Source: CAYMJV01 sp964390545 | GTDB lineage: Bacteria; Desulfobacterota; BSN033; UBA1163 | DNA: 64,000 nucleotides | Direction of reading: 5' to 3' | Assembly (NCBI GenBank): GCA_964390545.1 | Contig: CAYMJV010000003.1 | Coordinates: forward strand, 13,745-77,744 | In this document: positions 1 to 8,266 of the stretch, in pieces | Layout of the letters: each line of letters starts with the position of its first letter | How positions within the stretch are numbered: position 1 is the stretch's first letter | Translations under genes and position numbers: made by a program | Notes under the pieces: generated by a model | Told to the model about the DNA's origin: nothing | The model's database searches: none | What the model saw: only the letters and a program-made list of their open reading frames with translations

Positions 1-39
1 ATAGAATCCCTTCTCGATATGATACGAATCGAAACATGA
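1..39 (+). CDS. C-terminal tail of an upstream gene, possibly a 2-hydroxyacyl-CoA dehydratase-type subunit (partial)
   Basis: Frame 1 is open from the window edge to a TGA at 37-39 and reads IESLLDMIRIET. Several HgdB/BcrB-family subunits end in a similar helix (RTRIESxLDMI-like), and the next gene belongs to that family, so this may be the end of its partner subunit. Only 12 residues are visible, so the assignment rests mostly on context and could be chance. Confidence 0.35.
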   Translation: MESLLDMIRIET

Positions 40-205
40 CAGATGTCATAAGGGTCTCTGTCCCGAACCAAGAGGACCACAGGTTCTAGCCGTGGGCGGA
101 TTGGTCCTCTGGTACGGGATGTTCGCCCCTTATGGGCGTCTCTTGGGAACCACGGACTTTTCCCGTGGGGCTCCATCCATAGTAGAGGGTGCTGTGGTGG
201 GAAAT

Positions 206-1510
206 ATGAAGAAATATAAAACAAAAAGACTTGATTGCTGGCCCATGATGAAAGAATTGCGCAGGGCCCATTTCAAGCATACCTGGGAAGCACGGGACAA
301 GGGTGATTTGGTTGTGATGGGTATCTTCGAATGGTTTCTTGCGCTGTGTGCAGGATTTGGGGATTATGCAAACCCTTCGTATGGGCCTTACTATACCCAG
401 ATGCTGCGTGATAAGGAGAAAGCCCTTAAGTGTTTCGAAGTCGCCGAGGCAAAAGGGTTCCGGCGGGATATTTGTGCCTCCATGCGATGCCACCTTGGGC
501 AGTTGTATATGGGTTTAACGCAGCGAGGACCTAAGGGAGAGATCGTGAAACCTGATTTTATTCTTCAACCGGCAGCGTGTTATTCCATGAGTAAGACCGG
601 CCAGATCGTGAGCGAGGAACTTCAGGTCCCCTATCTCAACCTCGAATTTCCCACGAAAGATACGAAAAACACGCGGGCCTATCTCCTGACCGAAATGGAA
701 GAGGCCATTGACTGGATGGAGAAGAAAACAGGAAGACCGTTCAGCGATGAGAAATTCATTGAGGCGGTTCAGAACGAGTGGGAATGTATGGTGCTTTGGG
801 CCAAGACATGTGAACTCAACAAAGCGATCCCTGCTCCGCTGGACTACAGGCAAATGTGGTCCCTCAGGATCCCTAGTATCACGTCCAGATATAAGAACGA
901 CACAGTCAAATTCTATCAGATACTCTTAGAAGAGGTGAAGGATAGGGTAGCCAATGAGATTTCGGCAAACGCGTATGAGACAGCCCGGCTATTCCATCAA
1001 TTCCTGCCGCCTTTTTATGGGCTGGACATCTTCAAAGCGCCTTTGAAGTATGGCGCATCGTTCATCGGGGGAGACGGAGTATTTTCGTCTATGGGAGCCT
1101 GGGTGATTCATGGCGACGGCACTTGGGAGGCTGCCAAGACGCCTCTTGATCGAGGCATTGAACTTCAAGATAGAGAAGACGCGCTGGAGGCACTGGCGGA
1201 CCTCTATCTTGGTTACTTACCTGCTTCGAGGTGTACCACGTCGGCAAACCCAAAAGAAGTTATAAAAATGGTGCAGGACTGGCACGTCGACGGCGTTGTG
1301 CTGATGATTGACCGTGGATGCAAAACCTTATCTGCAGGACAGGAAGAGCAAATTGTGGAGCTGAAGGAAGCAGGAATACCGAGGATGGTCTATGAAGGCA
1401 GTCACGCTGATTTTAGGGATTTCGATGAAGGGACAACCTTACGTCGATTCGATCTATTCCTGGAAAATTTAGGTTTAACGAAACTAGAGGGAATAAAGAA
1501 GGAGAAATGA
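206..1510 (+). CDS. Benzoyl-CoA reductase subunit B / 2-hydroxyacyl-CoA dehydratase (HgdB/BcrB/BzdO) family protein
   Basis: A 434-residue protein of the family that binds a [4Fe-4S] cluster and reduces or dehydrates aryl-CoA or 2-hydroxyacyl-CoA thioesters. The stretch GFRRDICASMRCHLG, then PDFILQPAACYSMSK, and late in the protein CTTSANPKEVIKM and VLMIDRGCK match the pattern of BcrB/BzdO-type subunits, with candidate cluster cysteines in each block. I chose ATG 206 because homology begins there and a GGTGGG element precedes it; a GTG at 92 would add 38 residues unlike the family. It ends next to the CoA transferase at 1511 (no gap), so the two are co-transcribed. No BcrA/D- or HgdC-type activator ATPase is in the window. 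Substrate is unknown. Confidence 0.8.
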   Translation: MKKYKTKRLDCWPMMKELRRAHFKHTWEARDKGDLVVMGIFEWFLALCAGFGDYANPSYGPYYTQMLRDKEKALKCFEVAEAKGFRRDICASMRCHLGQLYMGLTQRGPKGEIVKPDFILQPAACYSMSKTGQIVSEELQVPYLNLEFPTKDTKNTRAYLLTEMEEAIDWMEKKTGRPFSDEKFIEAVQNEWECMVLWAKTCELNKAIPAPLDYRQMWSLRIPSITSRYKNDTVKFYQILLEEVKDRVANEISANAYETARLFHQFLPPFYGLDIFKAPLKYGASFIGGDGVFSSMGAWVIHGDGTWEAAKTPLDRGIELQDREDALEALADLYLGYLPASRCTTSANPKEVIKMVQDWHVDGVVLMIDRGCKTLSAGQEEQIVELKEAGIPRMVYEGSHADFRDFDEGTTLRRFDLFLENLGLTKLEGIKKEK

Positions 1511-2761
1511 ATGCTCGACAGCTCAAAGACTAATACGAAGATCGAAGGCTTGCTGAGTGGCATTAGGGCGATTGAGTGGGCAACGTTTGGTAATGGGCCC
1601 ATTATTGGTGTCATCCTGGGAGACCTGGGAGCCGAGGTCATCAAATTAGAAGATCGCGTTGCTGGAGATCCTTCCCGTGGCATCTCGGCCTTTCAAGGGG
1701 TGGGAACGAAGAGCCCCGAAGGAATCAACCTGGTATTTGAGAGTAGTAACCGAAATAAAAAAAGTATGCGAGTGGATTTGAACAAAGAAAAAGGGAGAGA
1801 AATCATTCATAGACTTGTGGGAAAATCGGATATCTTTTATACCAATTATCGAAAGAGCGTCGCCAAACGGCAGCGGATGGATTATGAGACCCTTTCGAAA
1901 TACAATCCCATGCTGATCTATGGGAGAGCCTCGGGATTAGGACCGGAGGGGCCCGAAAATGAAAAACGTGCTTTTGATCCGGTTGGCCTTGCGCGCTCAG
2001 GCCTGATGAGTGCCGCCGGGGAGCGTGAAAGCCCTCCCGGGCAGATCGTAGGAGCAATCGTTGATACCATGGGTGCAACCATGGCTGCCTTTGGGATCGT
2101 CGGTGCATTGTTTGCCAGGGAACGCTTCAACATCGGTCAAGAGGTCGATGCCTCGTTACTTGGGGCCGGTATGTGGGCCCAGTTTAGTAATATATCCCTT
2201 ACTCTATTACGTGGCCGAACCATGGCAAGACACTCCAGAGCAAGGGCGAGGAATCCCTTGGCAAACGTCTATCAGTGTAAGGATGGCGAGTGGTTGTCAT
2301 TGGCCGAGCCACAGTCTGATAGGTACTGGCCTCAATTCTGCAAAGTGATGGGTATCGAGTCTCTGGAAAAGGATCCGAGGTTCTCTGACGAATGGAAAAG
2401 AAGGGATCATTGTGAAGAGTTCGTTTCGATTTTAGACAAGATCTTTGCTGAGAAGACCCGAGCGGAATGGGCTGAAATTTTTCGGAGACAAGGCAAACAA
2501 TTTGTTGCTTGGGAATGTGTCCAGACTATTCCAGACCTCGTTCATGACCCACAGGTCATAGCAAACCGCTACCTTGTTGATTTTGACCATCCTGTTCTTG
2601 GCAACATTAAGGTTCAACCCTTCCCAATAGGGTTTAGCAAATCACCTGTTGGACCTAGAAGCCACGCACCTGAATTCGGCCAGCATACTGAAGAAGTTCT
2701 CTTAGAGATAGGGTACACCTGGGATGATATCACCCGGCTTCAGGATGAAGAGGTGATTTGA
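1511..2761 (+). CDS. Family III (CaiB/BaiF) CoA transferase, copy 1
   Basis: A 416-residue cytosolic CoA transferase that would move CoA between carboxylic acids via an enzyme-aspartyl anhydride/thioester. Typical signatures are GDLGAEVIKLE near residue 38, NRNKKSMRVDL near 80-90, the catalytic Asp at about residue 185 in IVDTMGA, and FNIGQEVDASLLGA. It starts directly after the stop of the BcrB-like gene with an AAGGAGAAA-type ribosome site upstream, and copy 2 follows 30 bp downstream. Two adjacent, non-identical CaiB genes resemble BbsE/BbsF, the heteromeric succinyl-CoA:benzylsuccinate CoA transferase, so a heterodimer with copy 2 is likely (inference). The acid substrate cannot be read from the sequence. 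Confidence 0.88.
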   Translation: MLDSSKTNTKIEGLLSGIRAIEWATFGNGPIIGVILGDLGAEVIKLEDRVAGDPSRGISAFQGVGTKSPEGINLVFESSNRNKKSMRVDLNKEKGREIIHRLVGKSDIFYTNYRKSVAKRQRMDYETLSKYNPMLIYGRASGLGPEGPENEKRAFDPVGLARSGLMSAAGERESPPGQIVGAIVDTMGATMAAFGIVGALFARERFNIGQEVDASLLGAGMWAQFSNISLTLLRGRTMARHSRARARNPLANVYQCKDGEWLSLAEPQSDRYWPQFCKVMGIESLEKDPRFSDEWKRRDHCEEFVSILDKIFAEKTRAEWAEIFRRQGKQFVAWECVQTIPDLVHDPQVIANRYLVDFDHPVLGNIKVQPFPIGFSKSPVGPRSHAPEFGQHTEEVLLEIGYTWDDITRLQDEEVI

Positions 2762-2791
2762 AGTTTACAATCAGTTAGCCGGAGGTAAGAG

Positions 2792-3991
2792 ATGGTTCTC
2801 AAAGGCATACGCGTGGTAGATTCGACAAGATGGGCTTTCGGCCCTTATGCTGCCACCTGTCTGGCGGATATGGGTGCAGAAGTCATCAAGGTGGAGGATC
2901 CTGTTTCAGGTGATGGTTCAAGATATGTCCATAAGACCCGTGAGCTTTCCATGGCGGCCAGCAACCCCATGTTTGATCTCCTCAACAGGGGCAAGAGGGG
3001 TTTTGCCGTAAGCCTCGACAAGGAGAAAGGCAGGGAAGTGTTCAGCCGGTTAATCAAGACTGCGGATGTTTTCATGACGGCGCAGCGCCCCCATTCTCTC
3101 AAAAAACTGGGGATCGACTACGAAACGCTTAGGGCGATTAACCCGCGCCTGATCTATGCGGTCTGTGGGGCCTTCGGAGAGAAGGGACCCCAGGCTGACA
3201 AGCCTGCCTGGGACGGTTCTGCCTTCGCCCGGTCAGGGCTCATGTACATCATGCAAGATAAGCAGGGTTGTCCGCTTCCGCCCCCGCAGGGTATGGGTGA
3301 TCTTGTTGCCTCCGTCACCATGGCCTATGGGATCATGACGGCTTTGTTCCATCGTGAGAGAACAGGCCAAGGCCAGAAGGTGGATGTCTCCCTCCTCGGC
3401 ACAATGGTGACGGTCATGGAGGCCCTCTGCATGCAGATTACCCTTTCAACCGGTACCGATTTTCCGCAGTTCGATAGCAGCCATCCTACGAATCCACTGA
3501 ACCATACCTATCGGACAAAAGACGGAAGATGGCTCTTATTAAATATGCACCATACCGATCCGTTCTGGCATACCTTCTGCGAGACCGTTGGGATCACTGA
3601 GTTCGAACATGATAAGCGCTTCAGCAAACATGAAGCACTCTGTGATCATTCTCGTGACATGGTGGCCATTCTTCAAGAAGTTTTTGCCCAGAAAGAGCTG
3701 TCCGAGTGGGTCAAGATCCTCGGGAAAACTGACATGGTCTGGGCCCCGGTTCAGACCTTACAGGAAGCACACAACGACCCGCAGGTCGTAGAAAATGAGT
3801 TTGTCGCATCCGGTGACGATGCTGAAGGATTACCGAAAACCGTTGGATTTCCTCTGAAACTGAGCGGGGTGTCCCTCAAGAGTAATTACACGGCTCCCCA
3901 ATTGGGTCAACATACGGAGGAAATACTTCTTGAGTTAGGGTTTAGCTGGAAAGAGATTGAACATCTTAAAGATGAGCGAGTGATCATTTGA
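2792..3991 (+). CDS. Family III (CaiB/BaiF) CoA transferase, copy 2
   Basis: A 399-residue member of the same family, preceded by a strong GGAGGTAAG ribosome site. It shows ADMGAEVIKVEDP near residue 25-37, NRGKRGFAVSLD near 65, a catalytic Asp at residue 170 (GMGDLVAS) and TGQGQKVDVSLLG. It probably pairs with copy 1, from which it differs clearly along its length, so the pair is not a recent duplication. Downstream is a 110-bp gap containing a short perfect inverted repeat, AACCCG-A-CGGGTT at 3996-4008, without a T-run. Confidence 0.88.
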   Translation: MVLKGIRVVDSTRWAFGPYAATCLADMGAEVIKVEDPVSGDGSRYVHKTRELSMAASNPMFDLLNRGKRGFAVSLDKEKGREVFSRLIKTADVFMTAQRPHSLKKLGIDYETLRAINPRLIYAVCGAFGEKGPQADKPAWDGSAFARSGLMYIMQDKQGCPLPPPQGMGDLVASVTMAYGIMTALFHRERTGQGQKVDVSLLGTMVTVMEALCMQITLSTGTDFPQFDSSHPTNPLNHTYRTKDGRWLLLNMHHTDPFWHTFCETVGITEFEHDKRFSKHEALCDHSRDMVAILQEVFAQKELSEWVKILGKTDMVWAPVQTLQEAHNDPQVVENEFVASGDDAEGLPKTVGFPLKLSGVSLKSNYTAPQLGQHTEEILLELGFSWKEIEHLKDERVII

Positions 3992-4101
3992 ATGGAACCC
4001 GACGGGTTAAAGGCCCGGGTTTTCTCCACACGCTTTGAAGGGCAGGGCCCTCCGATGCCTTCCCCACTGCGCACCTAATGAGCTTCTAGGGTTTCCCCGC
4101 T

Positions 4102-5211
4102 ATGAGCAAAGCCCAACTTCTGGAGGAGCGCCAAACCAGGGTTCTCAAGGCTATTGCCCTTGAAAAACCTGATCGAACTCCAGTTGTCTTGGAATATGCT
4201 GGGTTCGCGGCTAAGGTAACCAACACACCAATGCCCGAATTTCTAGGTTCGCTCTCTAAGTCTGTCGATGTGATGATCAAGGCCTTCCATATCGTTGGAG
4301 ATGGAGATGGGATTGATTATGGTTCATATTCCCCATATTCTCTCGCTTATGGTTGGATGTCCAAGGTGAAACTCCCTGGAGTTGAATTACCTGACGACGT
4401 CATGTATCAGGTTGCCGAAGCTGAACTCATGAAGACCGAGGACTATGATCGCATTCTGCACCAGGGTTGGCGTGACTTCTATCGCCTTTTTATGCGGGAG
4501 CGGGTTCTGAACGACGTGCCGCCGGAGCGCCTGCCTTCGGCCCAACCCTTCATGGACGTCCGTGCCGCATGGGCCTCCCAGGGCATTCCGGTTCTGAGCG
4601 GTGGCACGGTGAGCCTGCCCTTCGAGCTGCTCTGCGGAGCACGTTCCTTGAACAGTTTCTTCATTGATCTCATGACCATGCCGGACAAAATCCAGGAAGT
4701 CATGGATGCTATGATGCCCCACCTCGTTGGTCATATCTGTAAAAAGGCCAAGACAGAAGGTTATCCCGCCGTTTGGATTGGTGGCTGGCGGTCAGCAAGT
4801 AACATGATTTCACGCCCTCTGTGGGAGCGTTTTGTCTGGCCCTATTTTGAAAAGGCGGTCGACGAGGTTGTCAACTCAGGACTCATTGCTCTTCTGCATC
4901 TCGATTCAGATTGGACACGCGATTTAGGTTTTTTTAGATCCCTGCCCAAGGCCAAGTGTATCGTGGCTACTGATGGTCAAACCGATCTGTTTAAGGCTAA
5001 AGAGATCCTAAGCGGCCACATTTGCCTTATGGGCGATGTGTCGGCGACGATGTTAGCCTTTGGCACGCCTGACGAGGTCTATGAGTACAGTATCAAACTA
5101 ATCAAGGAACTGGGTCCCGAAGGCTTCATCCTTCATTCTGGATGCGATATCCCCACGGACGCCAGACTTCCCAATGTTCAGGCAATGGTGGCGGCAGCCA
5201 CAGGCAGATAG
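4102..5211 (+). CDS. Uroporphyrinogen decarboxylase-like (UroD/MtaA/CmuA superfamily) protein
   Basis: A 369-residue URO-D-fold protein. It opens with the family-typical RVLKAIALEKPDRTPV and carries an IPVLSGG segment, ALLHLDSD with His266, and a C-terminal HSGCDIPTDARLP with Cys348. In corrinoid or thiol methyltransferases of this superfamily zinc is held by H-x-C plus a distal Cys; here H-x-C reads H-L-D (Asp268), so one thiolate ligand is replaced by Asp. True HemE lacks this zinc site and has a different N-terminus, so this is not heme biosynthesis. No corrinoid protein is nearby. Such genes are often found among anaerobic aromatic degradation genes, with function unknown. Confidence 0.75.
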   Translation: MSKAQLLEERQTRVLKAIALEKPDRTPVVLEYAGFAAKVTNTPMPEFLGSLSKSVDVMIKAFHIVGDGDGIDYGSYSPYSLAYGWMSKVKLPGVELPDDVMYQVAEAELMKTEDYDRILHQGWRDFYRLFMRERVLNDVPPERLPSAQPFMDVRAAWASQGIPVLSGGTVSLPFELLCGARSLNSFFIDLMTMPDKIQEVMDAMMPHLVGHICKKAKTEGYPAVWIGGWRSASNMISRPLWERFVWPYFEKAVDEVVNSGLIALLHLDSDWTRDLGFFRSLPKAKCIVATDGQTDLFKAKEILSGHICLMGDVSATMLAFGTPDEVYEYSIKLIKELGPEGFILHSGCDIPTDARLPNVQAMVAAATGR

Positions 5212-5331
5212 AAGGCCGCAAACGATCCCAGTGATCCTGGCGATAAGGAAGACGACAGGGAGACAATGGGAGATTAAAAATGGACCGGGAGAGAAGGTCC
5301 TGAATGGTCATGATTTTGAAGGAGCGAATCC

Positions 5332-6303
5332 ATGATTGAAGAGGTCGGAACCCATCTGTACAGGATCGAAATTCCTCTTCCGAGGAATCCTCTGAGAGCT
5401 CTGAACTCCTATGCGATCAAGAGCCCAGAGCGAAATTTAATTATTGATACAGGGTGGAATCAACAAGAATGTATGGATGCCATGCAAGCAGGGTTGAAGG
5501 AACTTGAAATCGATATCAGGAAGACAGACTTTTTTATTACGCATCTCCATACCGATCATCTCGGACTCGTCTCAAACCTTGTCACAGATACGTCGACGAT
5601 TTACTTTAATCAGCCAGAGGCTGACCGGATTCAGTCTGGCGTCGTCCTGGATGATCTTATGAACTTTGTTCGCTTGAATGGTTTCCCGGAAAAAGAACTT
5701 CAGGGGATCCCTCATACCCATCCCGGTTTTAAGTTTAGATCAAAAGGACCGTTAAGTTTCCATATTTTGAAAGAAGGCGACACGCTTCGTGTCTCAGATT
5801 ACGTGTTCCGCTGTGTTGAAACGCCAGGTCATTCAAAGGGCCATATGTGTCTCTATGAGCCGGACAAGAAGATCTTGGTGGCTGGAGATCATATTCTTAG
5901 GGATATAACGCCCACCATCTCATTATTAGATGGTGACTGGAATCCTTTGAAGGAGTATCTGGAAAGCCTCGACAAGGTATATCAACTCGATATTGAACTG
6001 GTATTACCGGGCCATGGGGAGGTTTTCAGGAACCCTAAAGAGAGAATTCAGGAATTGAAAGATCATCACCAAAAGAGGCTGGATGAGATTATTGCTATTT
6101 TAAAAAAAGGCAAGATGAATGCTTTCCAAGTAGCGTCCCAGATGACTTGGGATATTACGTATGATTCTTGGGATCTATTTCCTGTTTCGCAAAAATGGTT
6201 TGCCACCGGGGAGGCGATTTCCCACCTGAAATACCTTGAGGAAAAAGGGGCAGTTCGCAAGGAAATGCGGCAACACAAGAGAATTTACTTATTGAATTCC
6301 TGA
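5332..6303 (+). CDS. Metallo-beta-lactamase-fold hydrolase (glyoxalase II-like)
   Basis: A 323-residue MBL-fold enzyme with the complete dinuclear metal site: THLHTDHLG (His71, His73, Asp75, His76), ETPGHSKGH for the next His, AGDHIL for the bridging Asp and LPGHGE for the last His. The C-terminal ~80 residues form a helical tail with a winged-helix look (ISHLKYLEEKGAVRKE), as in LACTB2-type and several thioesterase-like MBL proteins. A GAAGGAG ribosome site precedes ATG 5332. In this context it may hydrolyse an acyl-CoA or lactone intermediate, but the substrate is not readable. Confidence 0.85.
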   Translation: MIEEVGTHLYRIEIPLPRNPLRALNSYAIKSPERNLIIDTGWNQQECMDAMQAGLKELEIDIRKTDFFITHLHTDHLGLVSNLVTDTSTIYFNQPEADRIQSGVVLDDLMNFVRLNGFPEKELQGIPHTHPGFKFRSKGPLSFHILKEGDTLRVSDYVFRCVETPGHSKGHMCLYEPDKKILVAGDHILRDITPTISLLDGDWNPLKEYLESLDKVYQLDIELVLPGHGEVFRNPKERIQELKDHHQKRLDEIIAILKKGKMNAFQVASQMTWDITYDSWDLFPVSQKWFATGEAISHLKYLEEKGAVRKEMRQHKRIYLLNS

Positions 6304-6330
6304 GGAATCCGAGGGTATGGTTGTTTGAGA

Positions 6331-7212
6331 ATGTTGCGGGGGATCATTCCGGATGATAAATTTGCTGTGAGAGCCAAGAAGATGATGCCGAAACATGCCT
6401 ACCTGGAAATCAAGGGCCTTCGACTCCATTATCTGGATTGGGGAAAGAATGAGAAGGAGCCGATGTTGCTGCTTCATGGTTTCATGGCCCACGCTCATGC
6501 GTGGGATGAGTTTGCTTCAGGTTTTCGAGATCGATATCATATCATCGCTCTGGACCAGCGAGGTCATGGAGAAAGCCAGTGGTCAGAAGATGAGGCTTAT
6601 TCGCTCGACGATCATTTCTCAGATATCGCTAATCTCATCGAATTTCTGGAGTTGAAGGATTTGATTCTTGTGGGGCACTCTATGGGAGGCCGAAACGCCT
6701 TATTTTACACGGCATGCCACCCTCAAAACGTGGGGAGGCTGATTCTCGTTGATGCGCGCCCGGCAGACAGTGTAAAGGCTTCTGAGAGGCTAAAACACGA
6801 TCTCCTTCATCTTCCGCTCCAGGCCAGTTCCTTGGATGAAATCGCACAAGCGATGCGAATGCTTTATCCCTCGTTATCAATTGAAATTTGCCACGATTTG
6901 GCATCCCACGGCTACAAGGAAGAGGGGTTGGGTGGACCATTTGTTCCAAAATACGACACGAGAATGAGTTTCCATTCTGAACAGATGGGGTGCATGACGG
7001 AGGACCTTTGGCCTTTCATGAAAAATGTCGCTTGTCCTACGCTAATCGTTCGAGGAGAAGAAAGTCCTTTTCTATCCCGGGAAGATGCCCAAAAGATGAG
7101 CGTTATCTTTCCTCGGGCAGAATGGGTGGAAATCCCTCAAGCGACGCACATGCCGGTCCAGGAGAATCCGGTGGTATTCAAAAGGGTGATTTCAGATTTC
7201 TTGAGCAAATGA
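6331..7212 (+). CDS. Alpha/beta hydrolase
   Basis: About 293 residues with the alpha/beta-hydrolase fold: oxyanion motif LLLHGFMAHAHAW, nucleophile elbow GHSMGG (Ser117 from this start), an acid in the region after VRGEESPF, and the catalytic His in ATHMPVQENP close to the end. The start is uncertain: ATG 6331, TTG 6325 or the tandem ATGs at 6382/6385, the last giving the N-terminus most usual in the family (KHAYLEIKGLRLHYLDWG). It follows the MBL hydrolase by less than 30 bp, so the two are likely one transcript. Many relatives open ring-cleavage products or hydrolyse esters; which it does here is unknown. Confidence 0.85.
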   Translation: MLRGIIPDDKFAVRAKKMMPKHAYLEIKGLRLHYLDWGKNEKEPMLLLHGFMAHAHAWDEFASGFRDRYHIIALDQRGHGESQWSEDEAYSLDDHFSDIANLIEFLELKDLILVGHSMGGRNALFYTACHPQNVGRLILVDARPADSVKASERLKHDLLHLPLQASSLDEIAQAMRMLYPSLSIEICHDLASHGYKEEGLGGPFVPKYDTRMSFHSEQMGCMTEDLWPFMKNVACPTLIVRGEESPFLSREDAQKMSVIFPRAEWVEIPQATHMPVQENPVVFKRVISDFLSK

Positions 7213-7261
7213 CAGAGGGTTTTCTCATTTTACTAATCAGTCCGTTACTGAAAAGACACAC

Positions 7262-7352
7262 TTCAGAAAATCTCCCCTGTCCCCTCTTTGCCAAAGAGGG
7301 GAAATTCCTCCCTTTTGCAAAGGGAGGAAAGGAGGGATTAGAGGGCCGATGT
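7262..7352. repeat. Intergenic dispersed repeat with two C-rich/G-rich hairpins
   Basis: Two adjacent inverted repeats: CCCCTCTTTG-C-CAAAGAGGGG at 7281-7301 and TTCCTCCCTTT...AAAGGGAGGAA at 7305-7329, followed by GGAGGGATTAGAGG. A related unit lies at 63841-63888 (CCCCCCTTT-GCT-AAAGGGGGG then GGGGGATTAGG). This design is that of a dispersed intergenic palindromic repeat rather than a terminator, since no T-run follows either stem. Confidence 0.6.
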
Positions 7353-7399
7353 CTGGACAATTATGGACTCCTTAGTAAAGCACAATGAATCTATAAACC

Positions 7400-8083
7400 A
7401 TGACCCAACGTATGCTGTTCAATCTCGAAAAAGAATCATTGCTGGCATCGGGCCTCAAGGATAATCGTCGACTCGTTGAGTATAGAAGGAAGCTTGACCA
7501 ATTAACCAAGCAATTCATCGGTCAGATGAAACCCCCTCATGAACCTGTGGAAAAGGCGAGAGTTCTTTTCGACTGGCTATGGGAAAGAAAACCAGGTCGG
7601 TACGAACCTCACGGTCATTTCAGATTAAACGACGTCATCGATGCCGAGCTGAGTAAGGAGAGCCGGACTGTCGGAAACTGCCTTGGTCTAACACTCCTCT
7701 ATCAATGTCTGCTTAAGAAGATGGGCATTCATGCAGACGCACTCTATCTTGAGAATGCTTTTGGAATGGGTCCTCATGTACTGACTCTTCTTCAAACTGG
7801 CGCATCAGCGATCGATATTGAAAGTATTCTGCCAGAAGGATTCGATTATAAAGGACATCTGAATAATCCATCAAGAACGAAATGGAGAGATAAGGAATTG
7901 GTAGCTGATATTTATCATAGCTTGGGTAACGAATGGTTCGAAAAAGGGGAACTGGCTAAAGCATTGAACAACTACGAGATGGCCATCAAACTAAATCCTC
8001 AATATGAGAAAGCGCACTTAAATAAAGCTATTTTGATGGACAAGCTCGGAGCAGGAAGGTATGACAGAATCATCAAACAGTGA
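7400..8083 (+). CDS. Transglutaminase-like cysteine protein with C-terminal TPR
   Basis: A 227-residue protein. The N-terminal ~150 residues look like the SirB1/transglutaminase-core-2 fold, with a possible Cys-His-Asp triad: TVGNCLGLTLLYQCLLKKMG (Cys), GPHVLTLL (His) and AIDIES (Asp). The C-terminal ~70 residues carry one to two tetratricopeptide units (HSLGNEWFEKGELAKALNNY, then YEMAIKLNPQYEKAHLNKA). No signal peptide is seen. Its stop codon lies inside the left arm of the inverted repeat at 8082-8110, so the original 3' end may have been replaced by that element. Role unknown; a protein-processing or peptidase function is a guess. Confidence 0.65.
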   Translation: MTQRMLFNLEKESLLASGLKDNRRLVEYRRKLDQLTKQFIGQMKPPHEPVEKARVLFDWLWERKPGRYEPHGHFRLNDVIDAELSKESRTVGNCLGLTLLYQCLLKKMGIHADALYLENAFGMGPHVLTLLQTGASAIDIESILPEGFDYKGHLNNPSRTKWRDKELVADIYHSLGNEWFEKGELAKALNNYEMAIKLNPQYEKAHLNKAILMDKLGAGRYDRIIKQ

Positions 8084-8231
8084 AGCTCCCCGCCCAGAGG
8101 GCGAGGCTTCACGGATAGCCGAGACTTTCCAGTCTCGGCGAAAATGCGGTTGCCGGACAATCCCGCCTTAGCGGGACGGCCTATCGCGTTTTTGAAATCG
8201 TTGCATTCATCCGCGCCCAAAAGGCGGGGCA
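8082..8231 (-). mobile_element. Hairpin-rich remnant resembling an IS200/IS605-type right end (tentative)
   Basis: The 150 bp hold at least three inverted repeats: GAAGC(T)CCCCGCCC...GGGCGAGGCTTC at 8082-8110, CCGAGACTTTCCAGTCTCGG near 8119-8138 and CCCGCCTTAGCGGG at 8162-8175, plus a GC-rich arm near 8213-8230. Read on the minus strand the series ends in a GGGCGGGGAGCTTCA hairpin, which looks like the structured right end (omega-RNA region) of TnpB-carrying IS200/IS605 elements. No tnpA or tnpB coding sequence is present, so this would be a leftover end or a MITE-like derivative. It could also be an ordinary palindromic intergenic repeat. Confidence 0.35.
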
Positions 8232-8266
8232 TTCTGTAGCATTTTCGTAGAAGGAATCGAGGTTCA

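Noticed and set aside
92..205. In-frame 38-residue extension of the BcrB-like gene from GTG 92.
   Set aside because: No family similarity in the extension and no good ribosome site; ATG 206 fits both homology and GGTGGG.
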